Assembly: GCA_951394045.1 (NCBI GenBank)
Contig: OX595987.1
Location: 1-64,000 of the forward strand
Source: Nitzschia sp. DOCU1
Lineage: Eukaryota > Bacillariophyta > Bacillariophyceae > Bacillariales > Bacillariaceae
Direction: 5' to 3'
DNA length: 64,000 nucleotides
Shown: positions 33,160 to 44,025 of the stretch, one piece after another
Numbering within the stretch: the first letter of the stretch is position 1
How the letters are laid out: each line of letters begins with the position of its first letter
Position numbers and translations under genes: made by a program
The notes under the pieces: model-generated
The model's input: the letters and a program-made list of their open reading frames with translations, nothing else
What the model was told of the DNA's origin: nothing
Database searches by the model: none

Positions 33160-34740
33160 TTGGCAGTGGTCTTGGACTCTACAAGATCGAAGATATGCGG
33201 GAAGAACGCGACGAGGAAACCGAAGATCTCAGAGTCGCGAACGAAGCTGCTCAAGAATGGATGGCCAAAGCTGCGGAACACCACCAGCTACTTCAGGAAC
33301 AGGTTGCTTGCTGCCTTGACCGAAGAGAAGGCCGCGCTTTTGGCCCAACTGCAACCATTTTTTCGTTGAATGTTAATGATGCGACTGTAAAGTTGTGGAG
33401 GGTGAATTGAAAGAGAAGGCTAGTCAACTGGAACATCTTTCGACACAGCTTTCCAGCAAAAGGGAGCCGGAACTCAATTCGCTACTGGAAGATGTTGAAG
33501 CTAGCCAGTCAATGCAAGAGAATATGGATCTTGCCAAGCAATTGGAGAAGCCCATGCTAGGGTGGCTGATCTTGAATCCAAGATGGAGAGACTTCAATGT
33601 TATTTTTTTATCTTGCTTATCTTGCCCAGTCCTCTGCCCGATGCTTCTTAGTACGTCGCTACCACAGTGACAGTGTCAGAGGAGCAACAATGATCGCGGC
33701 GTTGTGCAGCATGGCCTGTGAAGATTCAGGTTTTATGAAGAGGACGCGAACGTAGACTTGAAATGATCAGTCTAGGCTCGCATGCGACCCCAATGCAACG
33801 AATACGACGAGGTTTCTCTCGATACATCAAATGCTCAGTTAGTTGCATTATGCGACATCGTGTTGGCTCAAAGCGCCGCTCGTAGATATTTGGCGAAGCG
33901 ACGAGCAGGGAAATTGGAGTCCGCACTTCGCTTGTTACAATCCGTCGCCCGAAGACACAATGCTTGCCACCGGGTCACTGTTATCAGGAAGGAATTGGAG
34001 GAGGAGCGAAGAAGAAACGAGGCCGCGCAATTCAGCCAAGCGGCCTCTCGTAGCTCGTCTGTCCGGCGAGAACTTTGTTGGAAACATGCAAACGCCACGT
34101 TGATTCTTCAGTCCATGTACAGGACGCACTTTGCAAAGATTTTCTTTGAGCTTACCCGCTAGGATGTTACAGAGGTACAATTGTTGGCTCGGGGGGCGTG
34201 GCATGCAAAACGCACGTGTCTTTGCAGAATGAAAGCATGTGTTCAGATTCAGTCTATGGCTCGAACTTGGCTTGCTCGCCGGATGTTATACTAATTTTGT
34301 TGTGAGCAAGAACAGAGGGAATTTCTTGAGAATTCTGCTGCTGCTATTGTTCAAGCGACGTAGAACAGGGGCAATCTTGTCAGATGACGGAACCTCGCTG
34401 TTTTTGCATCGGTCATCAGCAAGCATTCAATCCTCATTCCAAAGGCAGCACTACTGCTCCGTTTGGTATCAAATGTATGTTGTCAATGTCACAATCGTGC
34501 AGAGCCAGGTTCGACGATGGATACTGCAAGGAAAACTGCACCAGGCCCTTGCTTCTGTATTTTTTCTTCTTCAATCATGCAGGGGAAGATAGTTCCTCGC
34601 TACTCGAAGAGTCGTTGTCTGTGCAAAGAAGCTTCTCTGGGCGAACCAGCAGCATCTCGCCTGTTTGAGTGTACAAAGGATTTTGGCGTGGCAATGCGTT
34701 GCGGAAGACCTATCCACCCATCTGGTTCTTGCGATCCAAA
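33160..34740 (+). pseudogene. IQ-motif / coiled-coil protein remnant
   Basis: First part (33195-33600): heptad-like coiled coil in shifting frames ('LRVANEAAQEWMAKAAEHH', 'LAALTEEKAALLAQLQ', 'GELKEKASQLEHLSTQL'). Second part (33800-34700): a run of IQ-like segments, 'LAQSAARRYLAKRRAG', 'LLQSVARRHNACHRVTVIRK', 'LILQSMYRTHFAKIFFEL', then after a stop at 34160-34162 'VQIQSMARTWLARRMLY' and 'AAIVQAT'. IQ motifs bind calmodulin or light chains; coiled coil plus IQ array is seen in myosins and in diatom IQ-only proteins. Several stops and frame changes show decay. No motor domain is seen, so the exact parent is unknown. Confidence 0.6.
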
Positions 34741-35227
34741 CTAGCTACGTACCAGTACCAGTACAGCATCGACGAAGCAAAGCAGCCGCCGAACCTGACA
34801 ATGACCAAGTCAATTCCAACGGGGGTCGAGTGTGGAACCGCCGTTTGATAAGAAGGGGGGAGACATGATGCGCCAAAACAATTTGTATGAATAGTAATAG
34901 TTAAGTCTAGAACGTTTTTTTGGGAATTGGGATCATCAATGTGTGTTGTATGTAGCTAGTAACCCATCCTAGTAGAGTAGAGTAGCCATTACGATTGATA
35001 ACGCAACTCAGTGCGTCGGCATCACAATCGATTGTGCTCCAAACAGTAAATATCAGCGGTAAAAGCATTCTTTTGAGAGCAATTATAGTGAAGACGTGAA
35101 TGGGTTGATCGAAAGCGCGTTAAATACATTTCCTTTTCTCAAAAACTGTCACTGTGTTATTTCTAAAGGATGATGATGATAATGACGATATTCTTTTGAC
35201 GATGATCTTGTTTCACCAGCTTTGCTA

Positions 35228-35252
35228 CTAGCTAGCTAGCTAGCTAGCTAGT
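35228..35252. repeat. (CTAG)n microsatellite
   Basis: A short run of alternating GCTA/CTAG about 30-60 bp upstream of the 35286 start. The rest of 34741-35285 is gene-free, apart from a dispersed module near 34715-34920 (see findings). Confidence 0.8.
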
Positions 35253-35285
35253 TAGTTACCGACTCTACTAGCCTGGCTAGCCACC

Positions 35286-36821
35286 ATGATGGCACGACGA
35301 ATATTGAAAAGGAGGGCGTCGTCGTCGTCGTTGGATGTTGGAATGTTCGTTTTGCTCGCCGTCGCGGCTGTCCTCATGTTGTCATCGCCGCCGCCCTTGT
35401 CCCACTCGGCCATGACAATGACGCAGAATGACTGGAAGGTACCGACGCTGCAATTTCGGCGCTATGACGAGATTGCTGTGAGCGTTGACGCCATGGCAGC
35501 ACTAAATCCCTTTCCCTCCAACACGTCGTACAGTCGCAGTCGCAGCCGCACAATCGTTGACGATGATACCCACCAGCAAACCATCTGCCAAGCAACCTGT
35601 TGCGCCAAACAGGTCTTGTACAGCATGGGACACGAAGAACGTCAGTTACTGAACACCATGGATGGTTTGGATCTGGCCGATGTGATGCTTCGGCACAAGC
35701 CCTTTCCTCCTGGCGCCAAGCACTTGGAGTTTGCAGGCGCGCTCTTTCATCCAGATTTGTTGCCGTGCGTGCAACCCGGCACGATCTTTCATTTGAACAA
35801 CAAGTTTTACATTCTAGACTATTTCTGGAAACACGTGCGACCCAAACTCAAGGTGCCCTTTGTGCTCATTACCAGCGATTCCGATAGAGATTCGCCATTG
35901 AAATATCAACGTCAAGACTTTGGACACTACCTCAATGATACACTATTGTTGAAGTGGTACGGGACGAATCCAACGTTACTGCGTGATCAGGTGCAAACGA
36001 ACAAGTTTGAACCAATGATGCTGGGTTTGAGCAAAAAGTATCCGCAATCCAAGTATTTGGAAGCCTTTTTCGCCATGAATCGCTTTGGCAATCCTTTTGC
36101 TGCGGCTGCGGCTGCTGCTGCTGCTGCTTCTACAAACAGGAAAAGGATCGGCAAGGATACTACTATCGACTTGGCACGAAATGTCTTTGTCAACTTTGGG
36201 ACCAAACGAGGTGACCGATTGGTCTTGCATAGGGATCTTTGTGTCGCCATTCGAAATGCTTCTTCTTTTTCGTATTATTCATCGAGGTTCGACTTGAGGT
36301 GTAACAAGACAGCTCGTGTCTCGCCGCATCAAATTTATCAACAAGCATCACAATTCCAGTTTGGTATCAGTCCACCTGGTCTAGGGTGGGATTGCTTCCG
36401 AACCTACGAGCTATTGTATTTGGGGGTCATTCCTGTCATTGAACTACGCCATCCACAAGGTCCTCGGCTATTTCAAGGTTTACCAGTAGTACATGTTCCA
36501 AGAACTAAACGGAAAAAGGCATTGGCAGATAATGATGATATACTGGCTGCCATGCAAGACTTTGTGCAGCAGCAAGACAATTTGTCTGCGCCAGGATGGA
36601 ATCGATTATTCTTGGCACATTGGAGACGCAAAATTTTCAAGGATGCGGGACGACCTACCATACAACGGAATGATGGCAATGAGTATTATGTGGGATGGGA
36701 GTATGAATTGACAAGCAGCAGTAGTGCACAACAAGAAGGTTTCTATTGTGCCTTTGGAGATGCTTGTTCTCGAAGTGAACCACAAGACAAGGATGGTGGT
36801 TCGTTTTCATTGGATGATTGA
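35286..36821 (+). CDS. Exostosin-like (GT47-type) glycosyltransferase, type II membrane protein
   Basis: 511 residues, intronless. The start is supported by a good context (CCACC before ATGATGG). A basic tail then a hydrophobic segment (about 19-37) predicts a single signal anchor, so a Golgi-lumenal enzyme is inferred. The C-terminal half has 'VFVNFG', 'QFGISPPGLGWDCFRTYELL' (about 357-376) and 'YLGVIPVIEL', the pattern S-P-x-G-x-G-x-D-x-x-R-(T)-W/Y-E-x-L-Y-L-G-x-I/V-P-I/V of exostosin-like glycosyltransferases. The sugar donor and acceptor cannot be told. A polyalanine tract (about 271-283), encoded by GCG/GCT repeats, interrupts the middle and is probably a linker expansion. No stop or frameshift; likely functional. 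Confidence 0.75.
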   Translation: MMARRILKRRASSSSLDVGMFVLLAVAAVLMLSSPPPLSHSAMTMTQNDWKVPTLQFRRYDEIAVSVDAMAALNPFPSNTSYSRSRSRTIVDDDTHQQTICQATCCAKQVLYSMGHEERQLLNTMDGLDLADVMLRHKPFPPGAKHLEFAGALFHPDLLPCVQPGTIFHLNNKFYILDYFWKHVRPKLKVPFVLITSDSDRDSPLKYQRQDFGHYLNDTLLLKWYGTNPTLLRDQVQTNKFEPMMLGLSKKYPQSKYLEAFFAMNRFGNPFAAAAAAAAAASTNRKRIGKDTTIDLARNVFVNFGTKRGDRLVLHRDLCVAIRNASSFSYYSSRFDLRCNKTARVSPHQIYQQASQFQFGISPPGLGWDCFRTYELLYLGVIPVIELRHPQGPRLFQGLPVVHVPRTKRKKALADNDDILAAMQDFVQQQDNLSAPGWNRLFLAHWRRKIFKDAGRPTIQRNDGNEYYVGWEYELTSSSSAQQEGFYCAFGDACSRSEPQDKDGGSFSLDD

Positions 36822-37006
36822 AGCTTGCACAACAAGGATAACATCTCTTCAAGACATTTCCATTCTCAAGCACAATTCATCGTTGCACTAGCTAACTGCA
36901 GAATCATGCCGGACCGGATAGGATCACCAGCAGCCGAGAGGGCATGGTACAAATCCAATATCGCAGGAACGGTCTCCGGTATGGCGGGCGACGACGACGT
37001 CTTATT

Positions 37007-37468
37007 TTATATTCCTTCGAATTTCGCTGATTGAATCTCATACCTTTCTCGATCTACGGTGGCAACATCTCTATAGAAACCCTTGTCACTTTCGGACAAG
37101 GATTTCCAACCCATGTCAATCAATGCGTTGATTTGGTCAAAAGGCAATTTCCTGTGGACTCTTCGGTGCTTTCGCGGTAGTTTACTCTGCTTCCGCGACC
37201 ATAACAATCTGGCCTTTCGTTCTTCATGAGACAGGCCGCTGTCGTTTTCAGCCATGAATGCAGCGCAAATGCGACATGCGGAGCAGCTGTCGATGATAGT
37301 GGTTGGCGAGGGGGATGCTGCACTTGCTGGATCTGCTGATGCCGATGGTGACTGCCGGTCGTAAAGAAGAAGCTCTTGCAATCGAGAGTTATCTAGACTC
37401 AACAACCAGGCTTGCATCTCCATGTAAAAGAAGTTCCTGAAATTGAGTGGTTTGACTGGTGGTGACAC
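37007..37468 (-). CDS. Divergent HMG-box protein, 3' exon
   Basis: 153 codons ending in a stop at 37007. 'VKPLNFRNFFYMEMQAWLL' (about 5-23) matches helix 1 of an HMG box. An insert of about 70 residues follows, rich in S, A and P, with 'CRICAAF'. Then 'LPFDQINALIDMGWKSLSES' and 'DKGFYRDVATVDRERYEIQ' match helices 2 and 3 (W-K-x-L-S...K...Y-x-x-x-A-x-x-D-x-x-R-Y). HMG boxes bend DNA; a nuclear DNA-binding role is inferred. The Met at 37468 may not be the true start: minus-strand sequence up to about 38158 is protein-like ('LPKKKKPASFRKGRR', 'HRIVQPTPFTRQWGDPYPSF') and probably holds upstream exons, but I could not settle the junctions. Annotate as 5'-incomplete. Confidence 0.55.
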   Translation of the reverse strand: MSPPVKPLNFRNFFYMEMQAWLLSLDNSRLQELLLYDRQSPSASADPASAASPSPTTIIDSCSACRICAAFMAENDSGLSHEERKARLLWSRKQSKLPRKHRRVHRKLPFDQINALIDMGWKSLSESDKGFYRDVATVDRERYEIQSAKFEGI

Positions 37469-38551
37469 ACCTTCTCCCCTTTCTGAAGCTAGCCGGCTTC
37501 TTCTTCTTTGGGAGCGCGTATTCGAGGGATCTTGAGCCAGGTAATGGTAACATCATCGGTGATGCTAGTACTTCGGCGGCGTCTTCTTGAAACTTGCCGG
37601 CGGCCTGCGGTACATTCCGTCTGCAATTTTGTTCTGATGCTTGCATTGTTTCCCGAACGCAAACTGAAGATTGAAACTGCTGTTGTTGGTGAGAAGGAAC
37701 AAACGGGGAACAAAACGGGTCAAAACTGAAAGTGACGATGACAAGAGTAACTCGACGGCTGAGTTAGTATCAACTCCATCTTGTGTTGGCTCTACCAGGA
37801 ATGGCGAAATGAAGGATATGGGTCGCCCCACTGCCGGGTGAAAGGGGTGGGTTGCACGATACGATGAAAGTCATCGTCTGCTAGGCCCTTTATTTCTGAC
37901 TGCGGTGGGACAATCTCCATGCTGCTGTTGGAGAAGCAACTCAGTTGGTTTTGCAATAGTACTTCCCGACCTTTTCCTTCGTATTGCCTTTGCCACCATG
38001 ATCGATTCATGTTCTTTAGTCTCCCTTTTTTGTTGATTTTTCAACACAAAGGGTTGCTGCTGTGCTGCTGGAGGCAAAATCAACAATTGATCTGTCTGTA
38101 TTCGTCGCGCCAACTTTTGGGACTGTGCTTGAGCATGATGGCAAGCCAAGCAGCTCAATCATCCCCTTAACAAAGAGTGCAAGTCTTCACGTGCGTATTT
38201 TGGTATTGCATTGAAACTGTGGAGACGAGGGACTACCGATTGCACCTGCTTCCAAAAGGAATATTGCCGGGGAGATGTCGGAACTAGTAAACGATGATAA
38301 GCCCCGACAATGGTGACGCGGCGGTCGTCGACGAGTTGCTATTATTGGTTGTGCCAAACGTCGTCATCTTTTGCTTCCATTTGAGGGGAACCAGCAGGTA
38401 TGTTGACTATTGGCGAGAAGTGCGTTTGGTTGCGTGATCCGGGTGAAAGCCCACAGAGCCAAAACTCTTGCGCGACGAAAAGCGACAAGAACGACGAGAA
38501 GGAAATCAACTTTCATGAGCACTTCTTATCAATCCCAATACAACATTTGCG

Positions 38552-38689
38552 ATGGAGTTCAACTTCAACGGAAAGACGTACAATATGGACAAAAAAGGTG
38601 GTCATCGAGGCATGTTGTTTGGATTCCTTGTCGACTTCTTGCCGAACGAGCCGTGGGATTTGAGAGTTCTCTGCAAGAGGAAGGCATGA
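38552..38689 (+). CDS. Possible small protein, 45 aa
   Basis: Opens 'MEFNFNGKTYNMDKKGGHRG' and stops with TGA at 38687-38689. Composition is protein-like (G, H, K, F, balanced), but no family is recognised. It could be an exon of the neighbouring LRR-type gene or chance. Confidence 0.25.
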   Translation: MEFNFNGKTYNMDKKGGHRGMLFGFLVDFLPNEPWDLRVLCKRKA

Positions 38690-38862
38690 AAAGTCACTTT
38701 TGGCCGTCGCCTTATTGATACTTCAATAAAAGACAAGTCCTTTTGTTGTGATGCGACGAATCTCGTTATTCTTTCTCGTTCTCGCTGACGGCGCGGTCGT
38801 CGTCGTCTCCCTTTTCGTTCTTGGCTACAGCATGGGTTGTCTCTACTTCTAATAGAGAGTAG

Positions 38863-39231
38863 ACAACAAATCTCAGCGCCAATCAGCTCAACGGAACCAT
38901 TCCCTTGGAATTTCAAAACTTGACTAAATTGGAAAACCTCCAGATCCAAGACAATGCCATCGTGGGCGATATCGACGATATTTTTTGCTTCACTGATAAT
39001 TCCTCGATTACTTTAACGGCGGATTGCTTGGGGAACAACGCCGATATTGAATGTTCCTGCTGTTCCACTTGCTGCGACGGAACGAGCTGTATCTCCCTTG
39101 GGACTCCATCAGGCGGCGGTAGTAGAAATGACGACATACCAGTTGCTGATGAAGCCATGGGTTCCTCCACACGTCCATACACCACCTTGGCAATCATGAT
39201 TGGATCCTTGACTGCCTTTATCTGCTATTAG
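38863..39231 (+). CDS. LRR protein, C-terminal exon or fragment
   Basis: 123 codons open after an in-frame TAG at 38860-38862 that also makes a possible splice acceptor (CTTCTAATAGAGAGTAG). The first residues, 'NLSANQLNGTIPLEFQNLTK', are one leucine-rich repeat of the plant/diatom receptor-like type (L-x-x-N-x-L-x-G-x-I-P). A second repeat 'LENLQIQDNAIVGDID' follows, then a Cys-rich cap ('CLGNNADIECSCCSTCC'), a Ser/Gly stretch, and a hydrophobic C-terminus ('LAIMIGSLTAFICY') that could be a membrane or GPI-like tail. Upstream LRRs are not visible within several hundred bases, so this is either a 3' exon with a distant 5' part or a truncated remnant. Confidence 0.5.
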   Translation, partial: TTNLSANQLNGTIPLEFQNLTKLENLQIQDNAIVGDIDDIFCFTDNSSITLTADCLGNNADIECSCCSTCCDGTSCISLGTPSGGGSRNDDIPVADEAMGSSTRPYTTLAIMIGSLTAFICY

Positions 39232-39539
39232 TTCTAGAGTTGCGAAGTGATGAGCTAGATAATAGTGGAAGAACTCGTTGCTTAGGATACACCCCTTTCG
39301 AAATTAGTGTTCCACGGGTTGGAGGATCTATTCAAGATGATTCAATCAGGTAGTAGCAATGCTGCACCGGTTGCATCGTCGTGAGGACACTAACGTCAAA
39401 GGATTTACGGAACCAACATTGACTACTGCAGGATAAAACATGAAGTAGTTAATAGAATTTCTGGGGCGATTCCAATCCTCTCCCGCCCGGCGCTAGTAGA
39501 TAAACGATTGTACCGGTAGCACTCGCCAGGAGTTGGCTA

Positions 39540-41310
39540 CATTCATCGAACTTTTGGCTTCGTTTCTGTGTTCTCACACAAAAAGTTACTGAGCCCCACC
39601 GCTACGTCAAAGCAGTTCGATTTCGGAGGGGGTGGGCCACAGCTGCTCCGCCCGGAGGAGAACTCCTCTACCCACATACGGGAGGGAGATCCGCCTAGTG
39701 TTTGTGATAGCATCGCCTTTGTCAAAGTGGCACAACAAGGAATCTTAACTTCCAACACCGGGGGACGTTTGAATCTGGAACCCCAAACCAGAGTATTCCT
39801 TGTTGTGTGCACTTGACTCGCTATCTAGGAAAGATCTTGAGGGACAATAATAATGGTAGAGATGGCAACAGCCGTGGAACTTGATGTAAGACAGAACACC
39901 AGACGCCTGCAAAAGGAGGAAAGAACAGGGTATAAGTAGCACTGTGGGAGAGAATTATGAAATACGATCAAACAGCAACATACAATGCGCACTTACCATG
40001 AAGACACCGAATACATTCACACAAACATCCACCCACACCACAACCAACCTGCAAAACAAAGAGAGGACTCAACTTTCCAACAACAAATCCGGCCAACAAA
40101 GTAGCTTTGATTGCAAAATGAAGCCTCTGCTGTGTTGCCCCAACGTCTCCAACGTCTTCGTTCTCGCCAATCTTCTCCCCTCTCCATTGTAGCCCTCACA
40201 AGCAAAACCTCATCCAACGACATTCCTCAGCAATCCTCTTCCATTCCCTTGGAGGCCAATTTTTTCTGATGGAGTCCAATCATTGGGGTCGTGGATGTCT
40301 GCGTTACCATGTTCAGGACTAGAACATGCCACAGCATCCACTCATCCGCCAACTTGCTGCATCCAACGTGGGACAGGGGGTTCCGGGGTCAATGGTGTAT
40401 CACTGGCTTTGCCCCCAGTGCCCCCAGCCATGCCGGTTGCCCCCCTTCCCACTCCTCTTCTTTCGGTTGTTACCTCACAAATAACATATATTTTTGTAAC
40501 CAGGCGGGGATGTACCTTTCACACAAGGGAATGAAAAGAGAAAGCTTTTGGAGGCGTGGTCGGTAGTACTTGCAAACGCTAAAATAGAAAGAGGAAAATC
40601 TTGTGAGAATGAAAGAACATCAGCACGACAGCAAAGAACTCAACCTCGAATCAAAACCCCTTGTCGACAATCAAACGATCCTTCCCGGCGTGCTACCGCC
40701 CCATGCCACGAAATCGTGGGAGGATGATACGATAGCTTTTAGGGTCCCACCCATGGGGACCCCAGGAAATATCGACACGACCTGGACTGCCACCACCTGA
40801 GCAATCCACAGATCTGTTGAAAGAAAGAGAGAAACAAAAGACAGAACACGAGCAAGGATCAATCCCGGCGTGCTGCCAACGGAAGCTTTTAGGATCCCAC
40901 CCATGGGGACCCCAGGACATTCTTTCAAACATCCAGGCGTGAAATCCATCATAGCTTTTCAGGTCCTACCCGTGAGGACCCGAGGACGTCATCTCCAAAA
41001 CTCGCATACTGCCGAATTTTCCGCGAGACAAACAGCAGCCGGTGGCGCTGCTGAAGGACTGTCATCTCCATCATCGTCGTGAAGTTCACGGCGATGACGA
41101 AGAAAGGAGCGACGCAGATTGCTCCTTTCGCGAAAAAGTGACCTCGATTGAGGGAAAAAGTGAAGGATTTGTGGAGGGAACGCCGACATCCGAGCGGTTC
41201 CTGCCGTAGTTTGCGAGCAGTTTCGCGATGTTTCCCACGATGAGCTTCCACGTTCGCTGAAGGCAATCCACATTCATCACCACCCAGTTCGCCAAATTGC
41301 CTCCAAGTCC
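39540..41310. repeat. Dispersed repeat family, copy 1 (partner 52177-53240)
   Basis: The left end (39540-39655) is nearly identical to 52177-52291 ('TCATCGAACTTTTGGCTTCG', then the 'ACACAAAAAGTTACTGAGCC' block, ending 'CTGCTCCGCCCGG'). Further blocks match in the same order: 'CAGACGCCTGCAAAAGGAGG' (39902 vs 52532), and at the right end 'CACATTCATCATCCGCCAGT' (53200 on) with a close relative at 41270 on. Internally this copy carries three copies of an 'AGCTTTTAGG-TCCCACCCATGGGGACC' phrase (40734, 40883, 40954, the last diverged). Probably a non-autonomous mobile element; no coding gene is supported inside. The left part, 39232-39539, holds nothing I recognise. Confidence 0.7.
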
Positions 41311-41760
41311 ATGCTAGCTTCGATTGTTGCGTCTAAAGACCACTTATCCATGTTGATTGCTGCATTAGTTTCTCCATTGTCATCGAGTGTTTCTTTCGTT
41401 GAATGGGCCACTCCAGCTGAAGAGCGTTCTTGCTGGAGGCGCGCTAACTACCTTATGGATCGCGAAGGATCGCTTTGTGTGTGTGTGCCGATGCCCGCGC
41501 GCTCACGTGATAAAAGCTCATGTGTTTCCGCGGCGGCCGGTCATGAAGGCACGTGCAATGCTTGTATGTATTCACAAAATCGGCATTTTGCCGGCCTTCC
41601 AACGGACGGTGAATGCTTTATGGCCCGCATCGCGGCGTCGTGCGTCCGTCCATCCTATCTATTGGTTATGAGCTGGTCTCCATTGACGCTATGACTATTA
41701 CTGTCGTCTTCACTACTTCCTTCCGTCAGTTCTTGACATTGACATTACTTTTAGTGTAGA

Positions 41761-42297
41761 ATGAAACGACTTTCACAACAATATACACCTATAATGAAGA
41801 CGGTAGCAGCATCGAATCCTCACCCTCGTCATCAAGAAGTTATCACCCTCTGCGATCATGGTAGTGACGACGATAAGGATGACGGCGCGGCGGCTCGTTC
41901 CAGGAACCGGCACAAGGCTTCGTCGCCACCATCACCAGAAGAGGCTGCAGAGCTTCCTTCAAATGACGATAATCAAGATGATAATGAGCTCGCCAGCGCT
42001 AGTACAATTTGCGAGCACGGTTTCGTCACACGAGCTACCATCCCCAAGGATACTTGTAGAATCGTGGGTGTAAAAGACGGCCGCAAATTGAGAGGCCTGG
42101 TACGAGTTGATATTGTCAAACAGAATTTGAGAGGTCTGTGCAAGGCAAACAAGAAGGTTGAGACAAACGATGGAGTATTTCTTGCAGGACCAGACACGTT
42201 TCTTACCTCCTCCACGGCAGTCACGTTTCTTACCTCCTCCACGGCAGTGACATCCACTTTGATGGTCTCGATGCCGGCATCCCCTGAGATTCCCTGA
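41761..42297 (+). CDS. Hypothetical protein, 178 aa, possibly mobile-element related
   Basis: ATG-started frame. Residues 25-75 are acidic and low-complexity. 'STICEHGFVTRATIPKDTCRIV' (about 81-102) is conserved, in frame, in a minus-strand fragment at about 49217-49293, where the reading is preserved despite base changes, suggesting a once-selected coding sequence. The C-terminal part contains a 27-bp tandem duplication (42195-42248) encoding 'FLTSSTAVT' twice. Upstream, 41311-41760 has protein-like but broken frames. The recombinase-like piece begins about 0.6 kb downstream on the same strand, so this could be an accessory frame of the same element. Function unknown. Confidence 0.4.
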   Translation: MKRLSQQYTPIMKTVAASNPHPRHQEVITLCDHGSDDDKDDGAAARSRNRHKASSPPSPEEAAELPSNDDNQDDNELASASTICEHGFVTRATIPKDTCRIVGVKDGRKLRGLVRVDIVKQNLRGLCKANKKVETNDGVFLAGPDTFLTSSTAVTFLTSSTAVTSTLMVSMPASPEIP

Positions 42298-42790
42298 GAC
42301 GATCCCGAACGACCAGTTCCAAGAGATAAAGGCGATCTTGGTTCACCTCTTCGCCTGCATCTTGTAGATCACAAAGCCTGTTGTACTCCTTGACCTGTCG
42401 CTTCATCCGCTTCCTTCGTTTCTGATAGAAATCAAGACCCTATTGTTCGATCGCAGTCAACGGTTCGCCCTGTCTGAAATGATCAAAGATTTCAAGTTCG
42501 TTAAGACGATACGATTTTCGTGAATGTTTTCCCCGGCGTCCCTCAAATCATACAGCTCGGCAAGTTTATCCAGCTCTTCATCCTCCTGGCGCCGTCCGTC
42601 CTCTGGTGCCGTCGATGCACTTAAATCAGATTGATCGGCTCCTTTGGACGATGTCTTGGATGACGCCGTGCTCGACGCTGCTCGACAGCGCTCTTGCCGA
42701 TCTTGCTTTGGATGCTTTTGTCGCAGCCGCTCCGGGGAAAGTAGGATGGTCAAAAGTCTCCGCGTCGAATTTACCATTAAGGTGGTCACG
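42290..42790 (-). pseudogene. Minus-strand remnant with repeated 'DAGE' motif
   Basis: Two related segments are read on the minus strand: 'KLAELYDLRDAGENIHENRI' (about 42570-42510) and 'KEYNRLCDLQDAGEEVNQDR' (about 42400-42340). Each is followed by 'L-x-x-L...(S/R)DR'. They lie in different frames with a stop between. No family is named; the internal repetition argues for a former protein. Confidence 0.4.
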
Positions 42791-42872
42791 GAGGGACGAC
42801 GATGACTGGGATGAAGACTTCATATTATCCTCAACATTTTGGGATGTCGGAAAGCTATGTTGAGAGGCATCA

Positions 42873-43700
42873 TTGTCTTGCCTCATTTCCACTAACCGAA
42901 TCCTGGTTTCGCGCAAAGTCCTTCTCCTCGATTTCTGCCGCACTTGGCATGACGCTCTTCCCGGAAAAACTGGAGATCGGACACCTCTTCGGCAGTCAAG
43001 GACCACCCGTTCTTGTGCCAATCAAAGATTCGCAGCTCCATTGAAACGCCGGATTCTGGCGATGGCTGGCCTTTGCAACCTCACTTTATGGCTTGGGTGG
43101 CTGCGCTCTTCGGAAACCTTTGGCCTCAACTTTGAGGATGTTGTGGCTATCCGGCCTGGCGAAGGGGCTACCCACGATCTCCCTGCTAATGTTGGCTGTC
43201 TCATTTACAATCTACAACCGGAGACCAAAGGGTCCCGAACGCACCGTGCTGATGTTGTGATGGCCTGGGAGACACTCAGTGGTTTTCGTTTGGGCTGCTG
43301 GTGGCGACGCGTGACGACATGTTGCATTGCGCACCAAGGGCCCCTCTTCTGCCATCTTGACGGTACACGTTGGACGTCCAAGTTCTTTTGTGAGACATAT
43401 TTGTATCCCAGCCTACGTCCACAGCGTTCCAATGGCGACCCGTTTCTCAGCGCATTTACCAACACCCCTGGCAACCGTCTCGAGGACAAATTTTGGAGTC
43501 TTCACTGTTACCGCCGCGGTGCTCGATCACAATCTACCCGTGGCGGTTCAATGGGCACCTACCGTTTCCGCAAGGCTGGAAAAGATCAGATGTACGAGCA
43601 TGCTCGGTGGCGTCTCAAGCGTGCTGGAGAAAAGATTGATGTGATCTACCGCGAATGGAATCTTCGGGACCGTGTGCCCCTCACGCTCTATTGTATGTAA
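42873..43700 (+). mobile_element. Crypton-like tyrosine recombinase domain, 5'-truncated
   Basis: An open frame whose C-terminal 200 residues carry a tyrosine-recombinase catalytic set: 'GWLRSSETFGL' (first Arg), 'ETKGSRTHRADVV' (likely Lys/beta-hairpin zone), 'FWSLHCYRRGARS' (H-x-x-R), 'YEHARWR' (second His) and 'IDVIYREW' (nucleophile Tyr), ending 'LTLYCM'. The order and the YEH-x-RWR...YREW ending are those of eukaryotic Crypton-type transposases, which insert by strand exchange without target cleavage. The N-terminal core-binding part is not readable, and the frame opens from a non-ATG codon, so the gene is truncated or spliced. No flanking repeats expected of DIRS elements are seen. Probably a decayed element; all catalytic residues still look present. 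Confidence 0.6.
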
Positions 43701-43777
43701 TCAAGACTTCGTCTCGGGGCAAGGGGGTAATTGGAGGATGTTGGAAAGGTTGGAGGATCAACATCCACAGATCCCAA

Positions 43778-43945
43778 ATATTTATTTGGGCTGAAATATT
43801 TATTTGGATCAACATCCGCAGATCCCAAATATTTATTTGAGCTGAAATATTTATTTGGATCCCAAATATTCATTTGGGCTGCGAATCCAAATAATTATTC
43901 GAACAAATATTTATTTGGATCAAATGTTGAAAAATATTTGGAACG
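43778..43945. repeat. AT-rich near-palindromic tandem repeat
   Basis: Repeated 'CCAAATATTTATTTGG' and variants ('CCAAATATTCATTTGG', 'GAAATATTTATTTGGATC'), each nearly self-complementary, six or more times within about 170 bp. The array would form alternating hairpins. It lies just downstream of the recombinase frame. Confidence 0.8.
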
Positions 43946-44025
43946 ACCCAAGATGATGGGCGCAAGACAATTGGAACAAGGACAGAGAAGATTGGAGACA
44001 ACAAAATGAGGAATGGAGAGGCGAG

